A stretch of DNA of 64,000 nucleotides from Deinococcus aerolatus (GTDB lineage: Bacteria; Deinococcota; Deinococci; Deinococcales; Deinococcaceae): contig NZ_BMOL01000006.1 in assembly GCF_014647055.1 (NCBI RefSeq), positions 1-64,000 of the forward strand. The letters run 5' to 3'. This document shows, piece after piece, positions 26,819 through 36,298 of the stretch. The notes beneath the pieces were generated by a model. The model was given only the letters and a program-made list of their open reading frames with translations. It did not search any database and was not told where the DNA came from. The position numbers were made by a program, and so were the translations under genes. Numbering within the stretch: the first letter of the stretch is position 1; each line of letters opens with the position of its first letter.

Positions 26819-29548
26819 ATGACTGAATTCTCCACAGCTCCCTTTACCCTCAGTGCCCTGCATGACAACGACAGCTCCTTTCAGGCCCTGATCGAGCACA
26901 GTGCAGACCTCATCACCCTGCTTAACCGGGATGGACAGATCCTGTATCAAAGCCCCTCCGCATGTCAGCACCTCGGCTGTGACCGCGACCGTGCACCCAT
27001 GCACCACATCACGGATTGCCTCCATCCTGAAGACCGTGAACGGGTGGTCCGTGACATCTGTCTCTCTACGCCCGGTGAGACGCTGACGCTGTGCCCTTAC
27101 CGGGTGCACCATGCCAACGGCAGTTGGCGCTGGCTGAAAGGCACTGCTGTCAACCTGCTGGACGACCCCAAAGTGCGCGGCATTCTGGTGCAGTCACGTG
27201 ATGTGACTGCCGAAGTGCTGGCCGGGCAGAGGGCCCGTGCGCTGGAAGGACTCAGCATGGCCCTGGCCAGCACCAGCACCACTGACGAGGTCGTGCAGGT
27301 CATGCTGCTTCAGGGGCTTGAAGCCATGGGCGCCCTCGCCGGTGGTGTTCTCCTGCTGGACGAGGGCGGCACACTAGTGAATGTGCTGGGGAGCGCCGGG
27401 TACCCGGAACGCATCGAGCGCCCCTGGCGGCGCTTCGCCTTAGACACACCTGTCCCCGCGGCCGACGCTATTCGCGAAGACCGTGATGTGTTCCTCACGC
27501 ACGAGGACTGGCAGAGTATGTATCCGCACCTGCAACATGCCCATGGTGCCGGCAGCACGGCCGTGCTGCCCCTCAAAAGCAACGGGAAGGTCATGGGGGC
27601 CATCACACTGTCCTTCCAGGAGGACCGTGCCCCCAGTGAAACCGAACGGAAGCACCTGCGGAGCGTCGCGGCCCAGTGTGCCCTGGCCCTGGAACGCAGT
27701 GAATTACACGCACGGCTTCAAACCCAGGAACGACTGTTCCGCAAGCTCGCGGACCACAGTTCCGACCCGGTCGCCATCATCGGCCTCAGCGGAATGACGC
27801 AGTACGTCAGCCCTTCGGTCGAGCGCATGCTGGGCTATACGCCTCAGGAGCGCATCGGCCTGAACGTGTTCGAAGGCATCCACCCGGATGACCGCGACCG
27901 GGTCAACCGGGCGTTCAGGGAGGCGGTGGATACCCGGCTGCCATGTCTGGTCACCTACCGTTTTCAACACAAGGCAGGCCACTGGGTGTGGCTGGAGTCC
28001 ACCGGCACCAACGCCATCCATGACACTGACCTCAGGGGCGTGGTGGTCAATACCCGTGACGTGACCGCCCGGATTGAGGGCGAGCAGGCACGCCAGGCCA
28101 GTGAACGCCGTCTGCAACTGATCGGGGAGCAATCTGACACACTGATCCGCATCTACAATCCGGACGGAAAGTGCCTGTACGCGTCGCCCGCAGCCGAAGG
28201 CATGCTGGGGTATACCCCAGAGGAACTGCGCACCTTCAAGATCGGTCAGGTAATGGACACAGCGGAAGTGACAGCGGCCTGGGGCGCCCAGACCCCCAGT
28301 TCTGCTTACCAGATGCGGCGCCGGGACGGCACGTTCGTGTGGGTACAGAGCACTGCGCGAAAAATCACCGATGAGGCTGGCACATTGGTGGAAATGCATG
28401 TCGCCACCCGGGACATCACCTCACGCAAAGAAGCAGAGCAGGCCCTGAACCTCCAGCTGCGCCGCTTCCAGCATCTGGTGGACCTGACTGCAGAGTTCGC
28501 CGCGCAGGAGGACGCTGAGCAACACATTCAGACCGCCCTGGAGCGCTGCCTGAACTTGACGCCCTACACCTACGGCTTTTACTTTCCGGTCAACGGCGAC
28601 ACCCTGATCGGATCACTGCGTGCCGGTGAGACCGCGGAGCAGATGCTCGCCTGGACCCTTCCCCTGGAGCGCATCCACCGCAACGGTCAGGTCGGTAAGG
28701 CCCTGCGTCGCCACGAAGTCTTCTTCGCGGGCCCTGAGCAGACGGTGTTCTGTCCGCCTGAACCGCTGCCACGGCAGGTCTGGACGTCCCTGGCGGTTCT
28801 GCCGGTGGTCTCAAGAGGTGTCTTGCGGGGCTGCATGGCTTTCGGCACGAACAGCAGGTTCGAGGTGGACGGCGATACCCGCCGGCTGCTGACCGGCGTG
28901 AGTGAACATGCCAGCCGCGCGGTGGAACGCAGCGCCCATCTCGACGATTTGAAGCTGTCCCGTGAAGAGACCCTGCGGGCGCTGGGCCTGGCGCTGGAGT
29001 ACCGGGATTACGAAACGAAGGGCCACACCGACCGTGTCGTGGGCTTGACCCAGCTGCTGGGTCAAGCCCTGGGCATTTCAGGTGATGACCTGGACGCCCT
29101 GCGCTGGGGCGCGTTCCTGCACGATACCGGCAAGGTTGCCATTCCCGACGCGATCCTGCTCAAGCCTGGCAAGCTCGCCCCGGAAGAGTGGGAGGTGATC
29201 AAGCGGCACCCAGGCATCGGGTACGAGATGCTGCATCACATTCCTTCCTTGCCCCCGACCACCCTGGAGGTGGTGCTATACCACCAGGAACGCTGGAATG
29301 GCAGCGGATACCCAAAAGGGTTGACAGGCGCGGACATTCCACTTGCTGCGCGGGTCTTCGCAGTGGTGGATGTCTACGACGCCCTGACCAGCGAGCGCCC
29401 TTATAAGCGGGCGTGGACCCACGAGGAAGCCGCCGCACAATTGCGCAGGGAGGCGGGCGTGCTGCTTGATGCACGGGTCGTCGAGACCTTCCTGGGCATC
29501 CTGAATCACAACTCCCGAATTAAGGATCCATCGCATGACCCACACTAA
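26819..29548 (+). CDS. PAS/GAF sensor c-di-GMP phosphodiesterase (HD-GYP)
   Basis: A 909-residue cytoplasmic sensor-effector. Approximate order: PAS (20-120), GAF (155-290), PAS (300-420), PAS (430-545), GAF (560-710), HD-GYP (720-900). The HD pair is at 768-769 (FLHDTGK) and GYP at 830-832 (NGSGYPKGL), followed by VDVYDALTSERPYKRAW. HD-GYP domains hydrolyse c-di-GMP, and the motif is complete. It ends inside the start of the RsbQ-like hydrolase gene (14-base overlap), so the two are coupled. A GAGGT ribosome site precedes the ATG. Confidence 0.92.
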   Translation: MTEFSTAPFTLSALHDNDSSFQALIEHSADLITLLNRDGQILYQSPSACQHLGCDRDRAPMHHITDCLHPEDRERVVRDICLSTPGETLTLCPYRVHHANGSWRWLKGTAVNLLDDPKVRGILVQSRDVTAEVLAGQRARALEGLSMALASTSTTDEVVQVMLLQGLEAMGALAGGVLLLDEGGTLVNVLGSAGYPERIERPWRRFALDTPVPAADAIREDRDVFLTHEDWQSMYPHLQHAHGAGSTAVLPLKSNGKVMGAITLSFQEDRAPSETERKHLRSVAAQCALALERSELHARLQTQERLFRKLADHSSDPVAIIGLSGMTQYVSPSVERMLGYTPQERIGLNVFEGIHPDDRDRVNRAFREAVDTRLPCLVTYRFQHKAGHWVWLESTGTNAIHDTDLRGVVVNTRDVTARIEGEQARQASERRLQLIGEQSDTLIRIYNPDGKCLYASPAAEGMLGYTPEELRTFKIGQVMDTAEVTAAWGAQTPSSAYQMRRRDGTFVWVQSTARKITDEAGTLVEMHVATRDITSRKEAEQALNLQLRRFQHLVDLTAEFAAQEDAEQHIQTALERCLNLTPYTYGFYFPVNGDTLIGSLRAGETAEQMLAWTLPLERIHRNGQVGKALRRHEVFFAGPEQTVFCPPEPLPRQVWTSLAVLPVVSRGVLRGCMAFGTNSRFEVDGDTRRLLTGVSEHASRAVERSAHLDDLKLSREETLRALGLALEYRDYETKGHTDRVVGLTQLLGQALGISGDDLDALRWGAFLHDTGKVAIPDAILLKPGKLAPEEWEVIKRHPGIGYEMLHHIPSLPPTTLEVVLYHQERWNGSGYPKGLTGADIPLAARVFAVVDVYDALTSERPYKRAWTHEEAAAQLRREAGVLLDARVVETFLGILNHNSRIKDPSHDPH

Positions 29549-30371
29549 GTTCAGCTCCAGCTTTGCTCAGCAATCCCGCGTCACCATCACCGGTTCAGGG
29601 GAACGAACCCTGCTGTGCGCCCATGGGTTCTGTTCTCATCAGGGTATCTTCCGTCACCAGGTTCAGGAGTTTGGAGCCACTCACCGGGTTGTGACCTACG
29701 ATCTGGCCGGGTTCGGCAACTCCGATCCAGCGCTGTGGCAGGCTGACCGGCACCACCACCTGGACGGGTACGCGGCGGACATGGTTCGGCTGATCGATGA
29801 ACTCGACCTGCGGCACATCACCCTGCTGGGCGCGTCCATGAGCGCCATGATCGGTCTGCTTGCGTCATTGCAGCGGCCGGAACGGTTTGATGCCCTGGTG
29901 TTCATTGGGGCCAGCCCAAGGTATCTGAACGCGCCCACGTACCTGGGAGGCTTTAAGCAGGCCGATGTCAAGGCGTTCTATGGGCTGATTGACCGACAGG
30001 ACGGCTGGCAGGACGCGATGACCGGCATGCTGCTCAATCAACCCGTGTCGCTGGCCCTCCAGGAGATTGCTGAGCGCGTTCAGGGCGTGCGGTCAGAAGT
30101 GGCGGGCGTGGTGGCGCGGGCCATCTTCGAATCAGATTACCGCGGCCTGCTGGACAGTGCCCGTCACCCGGTGCTGGTGACGCAAACCCGGGCGGACAGC
30201 GCAGTCCCGGTGGAAGTGGGCCAGTACCTGTCCCAGCGCCTGCCCGATGCAGAACTGGCCTTCCTACCGGGCGTGGGACACATCCCCAACTTTACGGAAC
30301 CAGGAGCGTTTAACCGCGTGCTGCAAAACTTCCTGAACCGTTTGGCGATGCGTGAGCTGGCGCTCGCCTGA
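29535..30371 (+). CDS. RsbQ-like alpha/beta hydrolase
   Basis: A 278-residue alpha/beta hydrolase of the RsbQ/D14/KAI2 group. From memory of B. subtilis RsbQ, it aligns along its length: LDGYAADMVRLIDELDL, the nucleophile region LLGASMSAMIGLLAS with Ser101, RPERFDALVFIGASPRYLN, YLGGF, and MLLNQP. The acid is in TRADSAVP and the histidine in GVGHIPNF. RsbQ is needed by the PAS domain of the phosphatase RsbP, probably by making or delivering a small ligand. Here the gene sits between PAS-containing c-di-GMP enzymes, suggesting the same supply role for a different output. Confidence 0.82.
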   Translation: MTHTKFSSSFAQQSRVTITGSGERTLLCAHGFCSHQGIFRHQVQEFGATHRVVTYDLAGFGNSDPALWQADRHHHLDGYAADMVRLIDELDLRHITLLGASMSAMIGLLASLQRPERFDALVFIGASPRYLNAPTYLGGFKQADVKAFYGLIDRQDGWQDAMTGMLLNQPVSLALQEIAERVQGVRSEVAGVVARAIFESDYRGLLDSARHPVLVTQTRADSAVPVEVGQYLSQRLPDAELAFLPGVGHIPNFTEPGAFNRVLQNFLNRLAMRELALA

Positions 30372-30457
30372 GGCTTGATCTCGGGATCCTGGAGTGCTGC
30401 AGCGTACTGTGTAGCAGAGCAAGACGAAGGGCCCCGCCGAATTCAAGAAATGAGAAC

Positions 30458-33400
30458 ATGATAGAAAATACATCCCCTGCCTCTGCCGAATTTACCCTGC
30501 TGCTCGACAGCCTGCCTTCCCCGTACTTCACGCTTGACGCCACCGGCAATATCACGGCGCTGAATCAACGCGCCGCGCAGCTGGTGGGGCGGGACAGGGA
30601 GACCCTGGTGGGGTGTCATCTGGAAACGGAGTTCCATCACCTGCTGGATGACGAGTGGTCCGTGGTCTGCGAGAAGGCCCTTCGTGAACAGCGGTCCCTG
30701 AGCCTCGAGCCGTACAACGCCTTTTTAGGGCGCTGGTTCAAGGTTACCCTCATCCCTGCGAACAGCGCGTTGATGGTTCACCTGCAGGACGTGACCAATG
30801 CTCGCCGGATGGAGCAGCTTCAGCAGGTCACCGCGGCCTTGCTCACGCCCAGGCGGGCGCAGCAGGTCATTGAGATCATGCTGACCCAGGCGGGGGCAGT
30901 CATGGGGGCGTCCATGACGGCGCTGATGCAGATCACTGCGGACGGCGAGCATCTGGAACGCGTGGCCGAATGGGGGTATACCCCCGAACTGCGCGCCCGG
31001 CTTAGCCGTGTTCCGCTTCACCTGAACATTCCTCCCACGGACGCAGCCCGGCACCATCAGCCTGTATTTGTGAGTGGTGATGAACGGGACTGGCAGTACC
31101 CGGATTCCGCGGAGGTCCATGCGCAGCGCACGCAGAGCGTCGCGGCACTTCCGCTGGTGGTCAACGAACAACTCTATGGGGTCCTGACCTTGAGCTTCAA
31201 CGGGCCACGCCGCTTCGACGAGATGGAGCAGCACTTCATCCTTACCATGACGCAGCTGTGTGCTCAGGCGCTTGACCGTGTGCAAAGCCGGGAAGTCGTT
31301 GTGCAGGCGAATGAACGGCTCGCTTTTCTGGGGCAGGCCAGCACGCTTTTGTCCTCCTCCCTGAACCTGGAGGACACCCTGCAGCGTCTTGGAGAACTGA
31401 CGGTGGAGACGCTGGCCGACTGGTGCACGGTCTTCTTGCCTGACGCGGTGGACGACTTGAAACTCCGAACGGCCGTTCATCGGGACCCGCAGCTGGTGGC
31501 CTCGCTGTCACAGATGCTCGAGGCCTACCCCCTCGACCGAGCCGCCCCGAATGGGATCTATCAGGTCTACCGCACAGGCCAGTCGGTCCTCACGGCCAGC
31601 GTTTCTCAGGCCGTGATTGACGCCCTTCCGGACGCGAAGAAACGTGAGCAGCTCCAGAACCTGGCGTTGCGCTCCATGTTGACCGTGCCGCTGGTGGCGC
31701 AGGGGCAGACCATCGGCGTGATGTGCCTGGCGTCCTCGCAGGCGGACCGCGCTTACACGCCAGAAGACCTGGAACTGGCAGAGGACCTCGCGCACCGGGC
31801 GGCAGCAACCATCGAGCACACCCGGCTGTACATGGCCGTCGTGGACAGCGAGGCCAGAATGTCCGGCATCATCAGTACGGTCTCCGATGCCGTGATCACC
31901 ACGGGGGAAGACCAGCGGATCCTGGTGTTCAACGCGGCGGCTGAAGCCATGTTCCATCTTCCGGCTGTGGAGGCACTTGGCCAGCGGATGGACCGGTTTA
32001 TTTCCGTCCGGTCTCGCGATCAGCATGCCCAGCTCATGCAGCAGTTCGCAGAGGCACGCACCTCGTCTCATGGCCTGCCGGGCGGGCGCATCACCCTGCA
32101 GGCCATGAGGGTAGACGGCTCTGAATTTCCTGTGGAAGCCACGATCTCTCAGGTGAACGTGAGAGGACAACAGCTCTTCACGGCAGTCTTCCGTGACGTG
32201 AGCGAACAGCACCAGGCTGAGCAGGCCCTGCGCGAAAGCGAGGCGCGCTTCCGCTCTACCTTTAACCAGGCGGCGATCGGCATCGCGCATGTCAGCCTGG
32301 AGGGCCGCTGGATGGGCGTGAATGACCGACTGTGCGACATCCTGAGATACACCCGCGAAGAGCTGACCGAGCTGACCTTCCAGAACGTCACCCATCCGGA
32401 TGATCTGGATATCGATCTCACGAACGTACAGCGGCTCCTGACCGGTGAACTGCGCACCTATTCCCTGCACAAGCGGTATCTCCGCAAGGACGGGACGGAG
32501 GTGTGGGTGAATCTCACCGGCTCTCTGGTGCGTGACGCACAAGGTCAGCCTGCTTATTTCATTGCCGCAGTGGAAGACATCTCCGATATCAAACAAGCGG
32601 AGATGTCCCTGCGGCTCGCCCGCGACGAACTTGAACTCCGCGTCGAGGAGCGCACCGCTCAGCTGCAGGACCTCAGCATTCAGCTGCAGACCCAGGTGCA
32701 GGAACTGAAAAGCCACAACGAGGAAAGCCAGGTCCTCAGCGAGATGGGGGAAATGCTGCAGTCCTGCCTGAGCGCGGAGGAGGCGCAGCAGGTCGTGGCG
32801 AAGTACGCGGCGCAACTGTTCCCAGACGTGGCTGGTGCCCTGTATGACTTCGGCCCGTCCAGGAATGTGTTGGAGCAGGTGGCCGCCTGGAATGGTGCGT
32901 CTGGGAGCGACACGATCTTCGGTCCATCCGATTGCTGGGGCCTGCGCCGCGGCCGCGCTTTTGTCTCCGCCCAGGGGGAGCAGGGCCTGCGGGACTTACG
33001 TTGCCGGCACGTGCATGTCCTCGGCCCGGTCCTGTGCGTGCCGCTGCTCGCGCAGGGGGAAACCATTGGTCTGCTGCACCTGAGCGGCCAGGCGCCGTTC
33101 ACGGCCCGGCATGAGCGCCTCGCGCAGACCACTGCTGAAGCGCTGGCCTCGGCGCTGGTCAACCTCCGCCTTCGGGAGACGCTGAAGCAACAGTCCATTC
33201 GCGACCCCCTGACCGGCATATTCAATCGCCGGTATCTGGAGGAGACCTTCGAACGGGAAGTCCGCCGGGCCCAGCGGTATGGGGTTCCCATGGGCCTGAT
33301 CATGCTGGACGTCGATCACTTCAAGCGCGTCAATGACAACTATGGACACGAGGTTGGTGACATCCTGCTGCAGACCCTGGGCGGCCTGCTCAAGACCAAC

Positions 33401-33694
33401 GTGCGGGGTGAGGATGTGGCCTGCCGCTACGGCGGTGAAGAGTTTGCCCTGCTGCTGCCTGGCGCTGACCTGCAGCAGACGGCTGCCCGTGCCGAACACA
33501 TCCGTCAGGCGGTTGAGGACCTGAAAGTCAACTACCAGGGGCACCCGATCGGGATGGTCACTGTGTCCATGGGCGCGGCCGTCTACCCCCAGCATGGAAC
33601 CCACCTGGCCCAGTTGATGCGCAATGCCGATTTCGCCCTCTATGCGGCCAAACGGGAGGGCCGTAACCGCGTCAACCTGGCGCAGCACGCCTGA
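30458..33694 (+). CDS. PAS/GAF sensor diguanylate cyclase (GGDEF)
   Basis: A 1078-residue multi-sensor protein. Approximate order: PAS (10-110), GAF (125-275), GAF (295-460), PAS (465-590), PAS (595-715), a coiled coil (715-755), GAF (765-905), GGDEF (910-1075). The active-site motif is GGEEF at 992-996, and an RxxD inhibitory site (RGED) lies five residues before the RYGGEEF region, so it should make c-di-GMP with product feedback. It follows the RsbQ-like gene by 86 bases. PAS3 (RSTFNQAAIGIAHVSLEGRW) resembles the oxygen/redox-type PAS sequences. The signals are unknown. Confidence 0.92.
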   Translation: MIENTSPASAEFTLLLDSLPSPYFTLDATGNITALNQRAAQLVGRDRETLVGCHLETEFHHLLDDEWSVVCEKALREQRSLSLEPYNAFLGRWFKVTLIPANSALMVHLQDVTNARRMEQLQQVTAALLTPRRAQQVIEIMLTQAGAVMGASMTALMQITADGEHLERVAEWGYTPELRARLSRVPLHLNIPPTDAARHHQPVFVSGDERDWQYPDSAEVHAQRTQSVAALPLVVNEQLYGVLTLSFNGPRRFDEMEQHFILTMTQLCAQALDRVQSREVVVQANERLAFLGQASTLLSSSLNLEDTLQRLGELTVETLADWCTVFLPDAVDDLKLRTAVHRDPQLVASLSQMLEAYPLDRAAPNGIYQVYRTGQSVLTASVSQAVIDALPDAKKREQLQNLALRSMLTVPLVAQGQTIGVMCLASSQADRAYTPEDLELAEDLAHRAAATIEHTRLYMAVVDSEARMSGIISTVSDAVITTGEDQRILVFNAAAEAMFHLPAVEALGQRMDRFISVRSRDQHAQLMQQFAEARTSSHGLPGGRITLQAMRVDGSEFPVEATISQVNVRGQQLFTAVFRDVSEQHQAEQALRESEARFRSTFNQAAIGIAHVSLEGRWMGVNDRLCDILRYTREELTELTFQNVTHPDDLDIDLTNVQRLLTGELRTYSLHKRYLRKDGTEVWVNLTGSLVRDAQGQPAYFIAAVEDISDIKQAEMSLRLARDELELRVEERTAQLQDLSIQLQTQVQELKSHNEESQVLSEMGEMLQSCLSAEEAQQVVAKYAAQLFPDVAGALYDFGPSRNVLEQVAAWNGASGSDTIFGPSDCWGLRRGRAFVSAQGEQGLRDLRCRHVHVLGPVLCVPLLAQGETIGLLHLSGQAPFTARHERLAQTTAEALASALVNLRLRETLKQQSIRDPLTGIFNRRYLEETFEREVRRAQRYGVPMGLIMLDVDHFKRVNDNYGHEVGDILLQTLGGLLKTNVRGEDVACRYGGEEFALLLPGADLQQTAARAEHIRQAVEDLKVNYQGHPIGMVTVSMGAAVYPQHGTHLAQLMRNADFALYAAKREGRNRVNLAQHA

Positions 33695-33787
33695 GCGTGA
33701 CCAGGACAACTGGATAGACCGTCAGCGCTTATTTTGAAGGAGCTCCCAGCATCTCAGAGAATGAGGCTCGCCAGGGTGCTCCAACCG

Positions 33788-34693
33788 TTAGCGACAGTCG
33801 CGAATGACGAATGTGTGCTTCCCCGCACGCTTGGCGTCATACATGGCCCGGTCTGCTGCCGCCAGCACTGCTTCGGCATCCATACCTGCTGCCGGCAGCA
33901 CAAAGCCGAGACTCGCCTGCACCCGCACTTGAACACCCTGAAGCCGAACTGGACGTTCCAGCGCGTTCAGAAGCCGCTGCGCGAGCGAGTCCAGGGCGCA
34001 GCCTTCCATAGCCCGCACCAGGACCACGAACTCATCTCCTGCCAGCCGCGCCAACACGTCCCCTTTCCGGATGCACTGCTGCAGCCTGATGCTGACCTGC
34101 CGTAACACTTCATCTCCCGCTTCGTGACCGAAGGCGTCATTTACCGCCTTGAAATCATCGAGGTCGGCGAAGCCTACAGCGAAGAGGCGGCCGGATCCCA
34201 GATCACGGACGGCCGCCTGTAACGCCTGCATCAAGAACGAGCGGTTCCTCAGTCCGGTCAGGTCATCCGTGTGCACCTGATTTTCCAGTGTTCGCTGGAG
34301 CAGCACGCGCTGCGTCACGTCCGTCTGGATGCCCACGAAGTGTGTGAGGTGGCCCGCCACGTCCTGTACAGGCGCGAGGTTGAGCGCGTTCCAGAATGCC
34401 GTGCCGTCCTTGCGGTAATTCCGGATGATCACGTCAATCGCTTCGCCAGCGTTCAGCGCATGCCGGAGGCTCGCCTGGGTCTCAGGATTTGTGTCTTCTC
34501 CTTGCAGGAAGCGGCAGTTGCGTCCGAGGATCTCGCTGGATTGGTAACCCGTCAGTTGCTCGAAGGCTGAATTGCAGTACACGATCGGCTGGTCACCCTC
34601 GCTGCTGGTGATGACGATCCCGTTGGTCGCCGCGTTCACTGCGCGCATCAGCACTTCAGGAAGGTGTCCATGGTCTTTGAGCATGCCAGGCAT
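33788..34693 (-). CDS. LOV-GGDEF protein, blue-light c-di-GMP candidate
   Basis: A 301-residue protein from ATG 34693 (GAGGAG just upstream; a GTG 18 bases earlier is less likely). Residues about 15-130 are a LOV-type PAS with the flavin-adduct motif GRNCRFLQ (Cys60). The GGDEF domain carries AGDEF at 218-222 instead of GGDEF, with an RKGD inhibitory site before it. AGDEF variants can be active, so cyclase activity is open. It is convergent with the big GGDEF gene. Blue light is the expected input. Confidence 0.87.
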   Translation of the reverse strand: MPGMLKDHGHLPEVLMRAVNAATNGIVITSSEGDQPIVYCNSAFEQLTGYQSSEILGRNCRFLQGEDTNPETQASLRHALNAGEAIDVIIRNYRKDGTAFWNALNLAPVQDVAGHLTHFVGIQTDVTQRVLLQRTLENQVHTDDLTGLRNRSFLMQALQAAVRDLGSGRLFAVGFADLDDFKAVNDAFGHEAGDEVLRQVSIRLQQCIRKGDVLARLAGDEFVVLVRAMEGCALDSLAQRLLNALERPVRLQGVQVRVQASLGFVLPAAGMDAEAVLAAADRAMYDAKRAGKHTFVIRDCR

Positions 34694-34863
34694 TCTGCTC
34701 CTCTCGCCCACCGACGTCTTGACAGTCAGTCTTCAGATTCTGGGGTCACGGCATCAGGCGTAACCGAATGGCATGGGATCTCTGGATTGCAATACAGGGC
34801 TGCCATTCATCAGGGATCTGCAATACCGTTCCGCGACGCGGGAAACCGCATGTGGTCAGGTGA

Positions 34864-35074
34864 TTGGAGCAAGCCGCTTCCTGCGGCCTGCCCGACATCC
34901 AAACGCTGGCCACCCGTCGGGTGAGGGAGAAGGAAGCACTCCTCGCCGCGATGACCCTGTCCTGGAGCAATAGGCTCACTGAAGGCGTTGTGAACAAGAT
35001 CAGGTTGATCAAGCGTCAGATGTACGGGCATGGGTCATTTGAAACCCTTCGCCAACGTGTTTTGCTCGCGAGCT
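34864..35074 (+). pseudogene. ISL3-type transposase C-terminal relic
   Basis: The frame reads GLPDIQTLATRRVREKEALL, AAMTLSWSNRLTEGVVNK and LIKRQMYGHGSFETLRQRV, the conserved end of ISL3 transposases (normally SNGxTEGxNNRIKxIKRxxYG). N-terminal parts are absent. A relic of the same transposase type lies on the opposite strand near 20 kb. The remainder of the gap 34712-35140 holds nothing else I can support. Confidence 0.72.
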
Positions 35075-35140
35075 GCCCCGGTGGACGGAATCAGCGGCAG
35101 AACCGCAGAATCGGGGGAACCCCGAGCGCGTGGTCTCAGT

Positions 35141-36298
35141 CTAGTGCGGCACCTTGCTGCGCCGGCGGTCCGGATACCGGACCGCCGGCGCAGCGGACTG
35201 CTTGCACAGCACCGAGCGGTTGCGTCCCTGGCGTTTGGCCGTGTAAAGCGCCTGATCCGCCCGTTCGAGGGTGTCCTCGATGGCTTCCCCAGGAATGTAA
35301 CGGCTGCCGCCCAGCGACGCGGTCACCCGCAGCGCGGGCTTGCCGTTGCTCACCTGCAACCCGGCCACCCGTGCCCGGATGCGCTCAGCGGCCTGCCGGG
35401 CGGCTTCCGAACTGCCCGGCGCGAACGCAAGCAGGAATTCCTCGCCCCCATAGCGCCCCACGAAATCGCCGTGCCGCAGGCTGCGCGCCACTTCCTGCCC
35501 GAGGGTCCGCAGCACCTCGTCACCGCAGTTGTGTCCATAGGTGTCATTCACCGTCTTGAAGTGGTCGATGTCAAGCAGGAAGACATAGAAGCTCTCGCCG
35601 CTGCTGTCATGCAGGGCCGTTTCCATTTTGTGGGTGAGTTCCTGCATGATCGCTCGCCGGTTGGGGAGCTGCGTGAGCGTGTCGTGCAGGACAAGTTGCT
35701 CCAGCTCTCTCATGGTTATTTCGAGCTGCGCGTTGCGTTCCTGGAGTTTCTGGCGCAGCCGGGTCATTTCATGACCGAGCAGACTGATCATGCCCATGAC
35801 TCCGGTGTAGGCGAACACCACCACGACTTCGATCGGAAGGTGGACGCGTTCGGGATGCGTGACCAGCAGGGTGCCCAGGATGGTCAGGTACATCCCCACC
35901 ATCAGGAGGGCGAGCATCAACACCTGCCGCAGCTGGAAGATGAACAGAGCGAACATCAGGGCCATGGTGCTGAGCAGCAAGAACGCCATGCGGGCCTGCG
36001 GATCTTGCAAGTGGAACATGATGTACGCATTGCACGCCAGGCCAGTGAGCACCTGCGGAGCGGTCATGGACGGATCCCGAAGCCGCAAGTTGCGCCCGCT
36101 GAGCAGCAACCACAACACGGTCGCGTTGACGCCCAGAATGACGATGATATAGGGGATCAGCGTCGAGGTTTCAATAACCCCCATCACTTCAAATCCAACG
36201 GCGACCAGCGCCGTGAAGACGTAGGTCAGGCTGCCCAGCAGCGTGCGCTGCAATCGCAACTTTTGAGCGGCCTGAAGGGAGCGTTGTCCTGTCGACAT
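35141..36298 (-). CDS. Membrane-bound diguanylate cyclase
   Basis: A 385-residue protein with about six transmembrane helices in residues 20-185 (for example LTYVFTALVAVGFEVMGVI; PYIIVILGVNATVLWLLL; LPIEVVVVFAYTGVMGMI), then a short coiled coil (LRQKLQERNAQLEITMRELE) and a GGDEF domain. The site is RYGGEEF near residue 295, with an inhibitory RHGD five residues before it. It should be an active, feedback-controlled cyclase. The membrane part is not a recognised sensor domain. The 3' end contains a very strong hairpin. Confidence 0.92.
   Translation of the reverse strand: MSTGQRSLQAAQKLRLQRTLLGSLTYVFTALVAVGFEVMGVIETSTLIPYIIVILGVNATVLWLLLSGRNLRLRDPSMTAPQVLTGLACNAYIMFHLQDPQARMAFLLLSTMALMFALFIFQLRQVLMLALLMVGMYLTILGTLLVTHPERVHLPIEVVVVFAYTGVMGMISLLGHEMTRLRQKLQERNAQLEITMRELEQLVLHDTLTQLPNRRAIMQELTHKMETALHDSSGESFYVFLLDIDHFKTVNDTYGHNCGDEVLRTLGQEVARSLRHGDFVGRYGGEEFLLAFAPGSSEAARQAAERIRARVAGLQVSNGKPALRVTASLGGSRYIPGEAIEDTLERADQALYTAKRQGRNRSVLCKQSAAPAVRYPDRRRSKVPH
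35156..35194. repeat. Perfect 18-bp inverted repeat inside the cyclase 3' end
   Basis: The arm at 35156-35173 pairs perfectly with 35177-35194 around the three-base loop ATA, nearly all G-C. It lies within the last codons of the minus-strand cyclase gene, encoding the RYPDRRRS tail. No T-run follows, so it is not a classic terminator; it may protect the mRNA 3' end or be a captured palindromic repeat. Confidence 0.75.

Noticed and set aside
31508..32815. 435-residue minus-strand frame
   Set aside because: Antisense to the GGDEF protein with clear PAS/GAF motifs on the plus strand.
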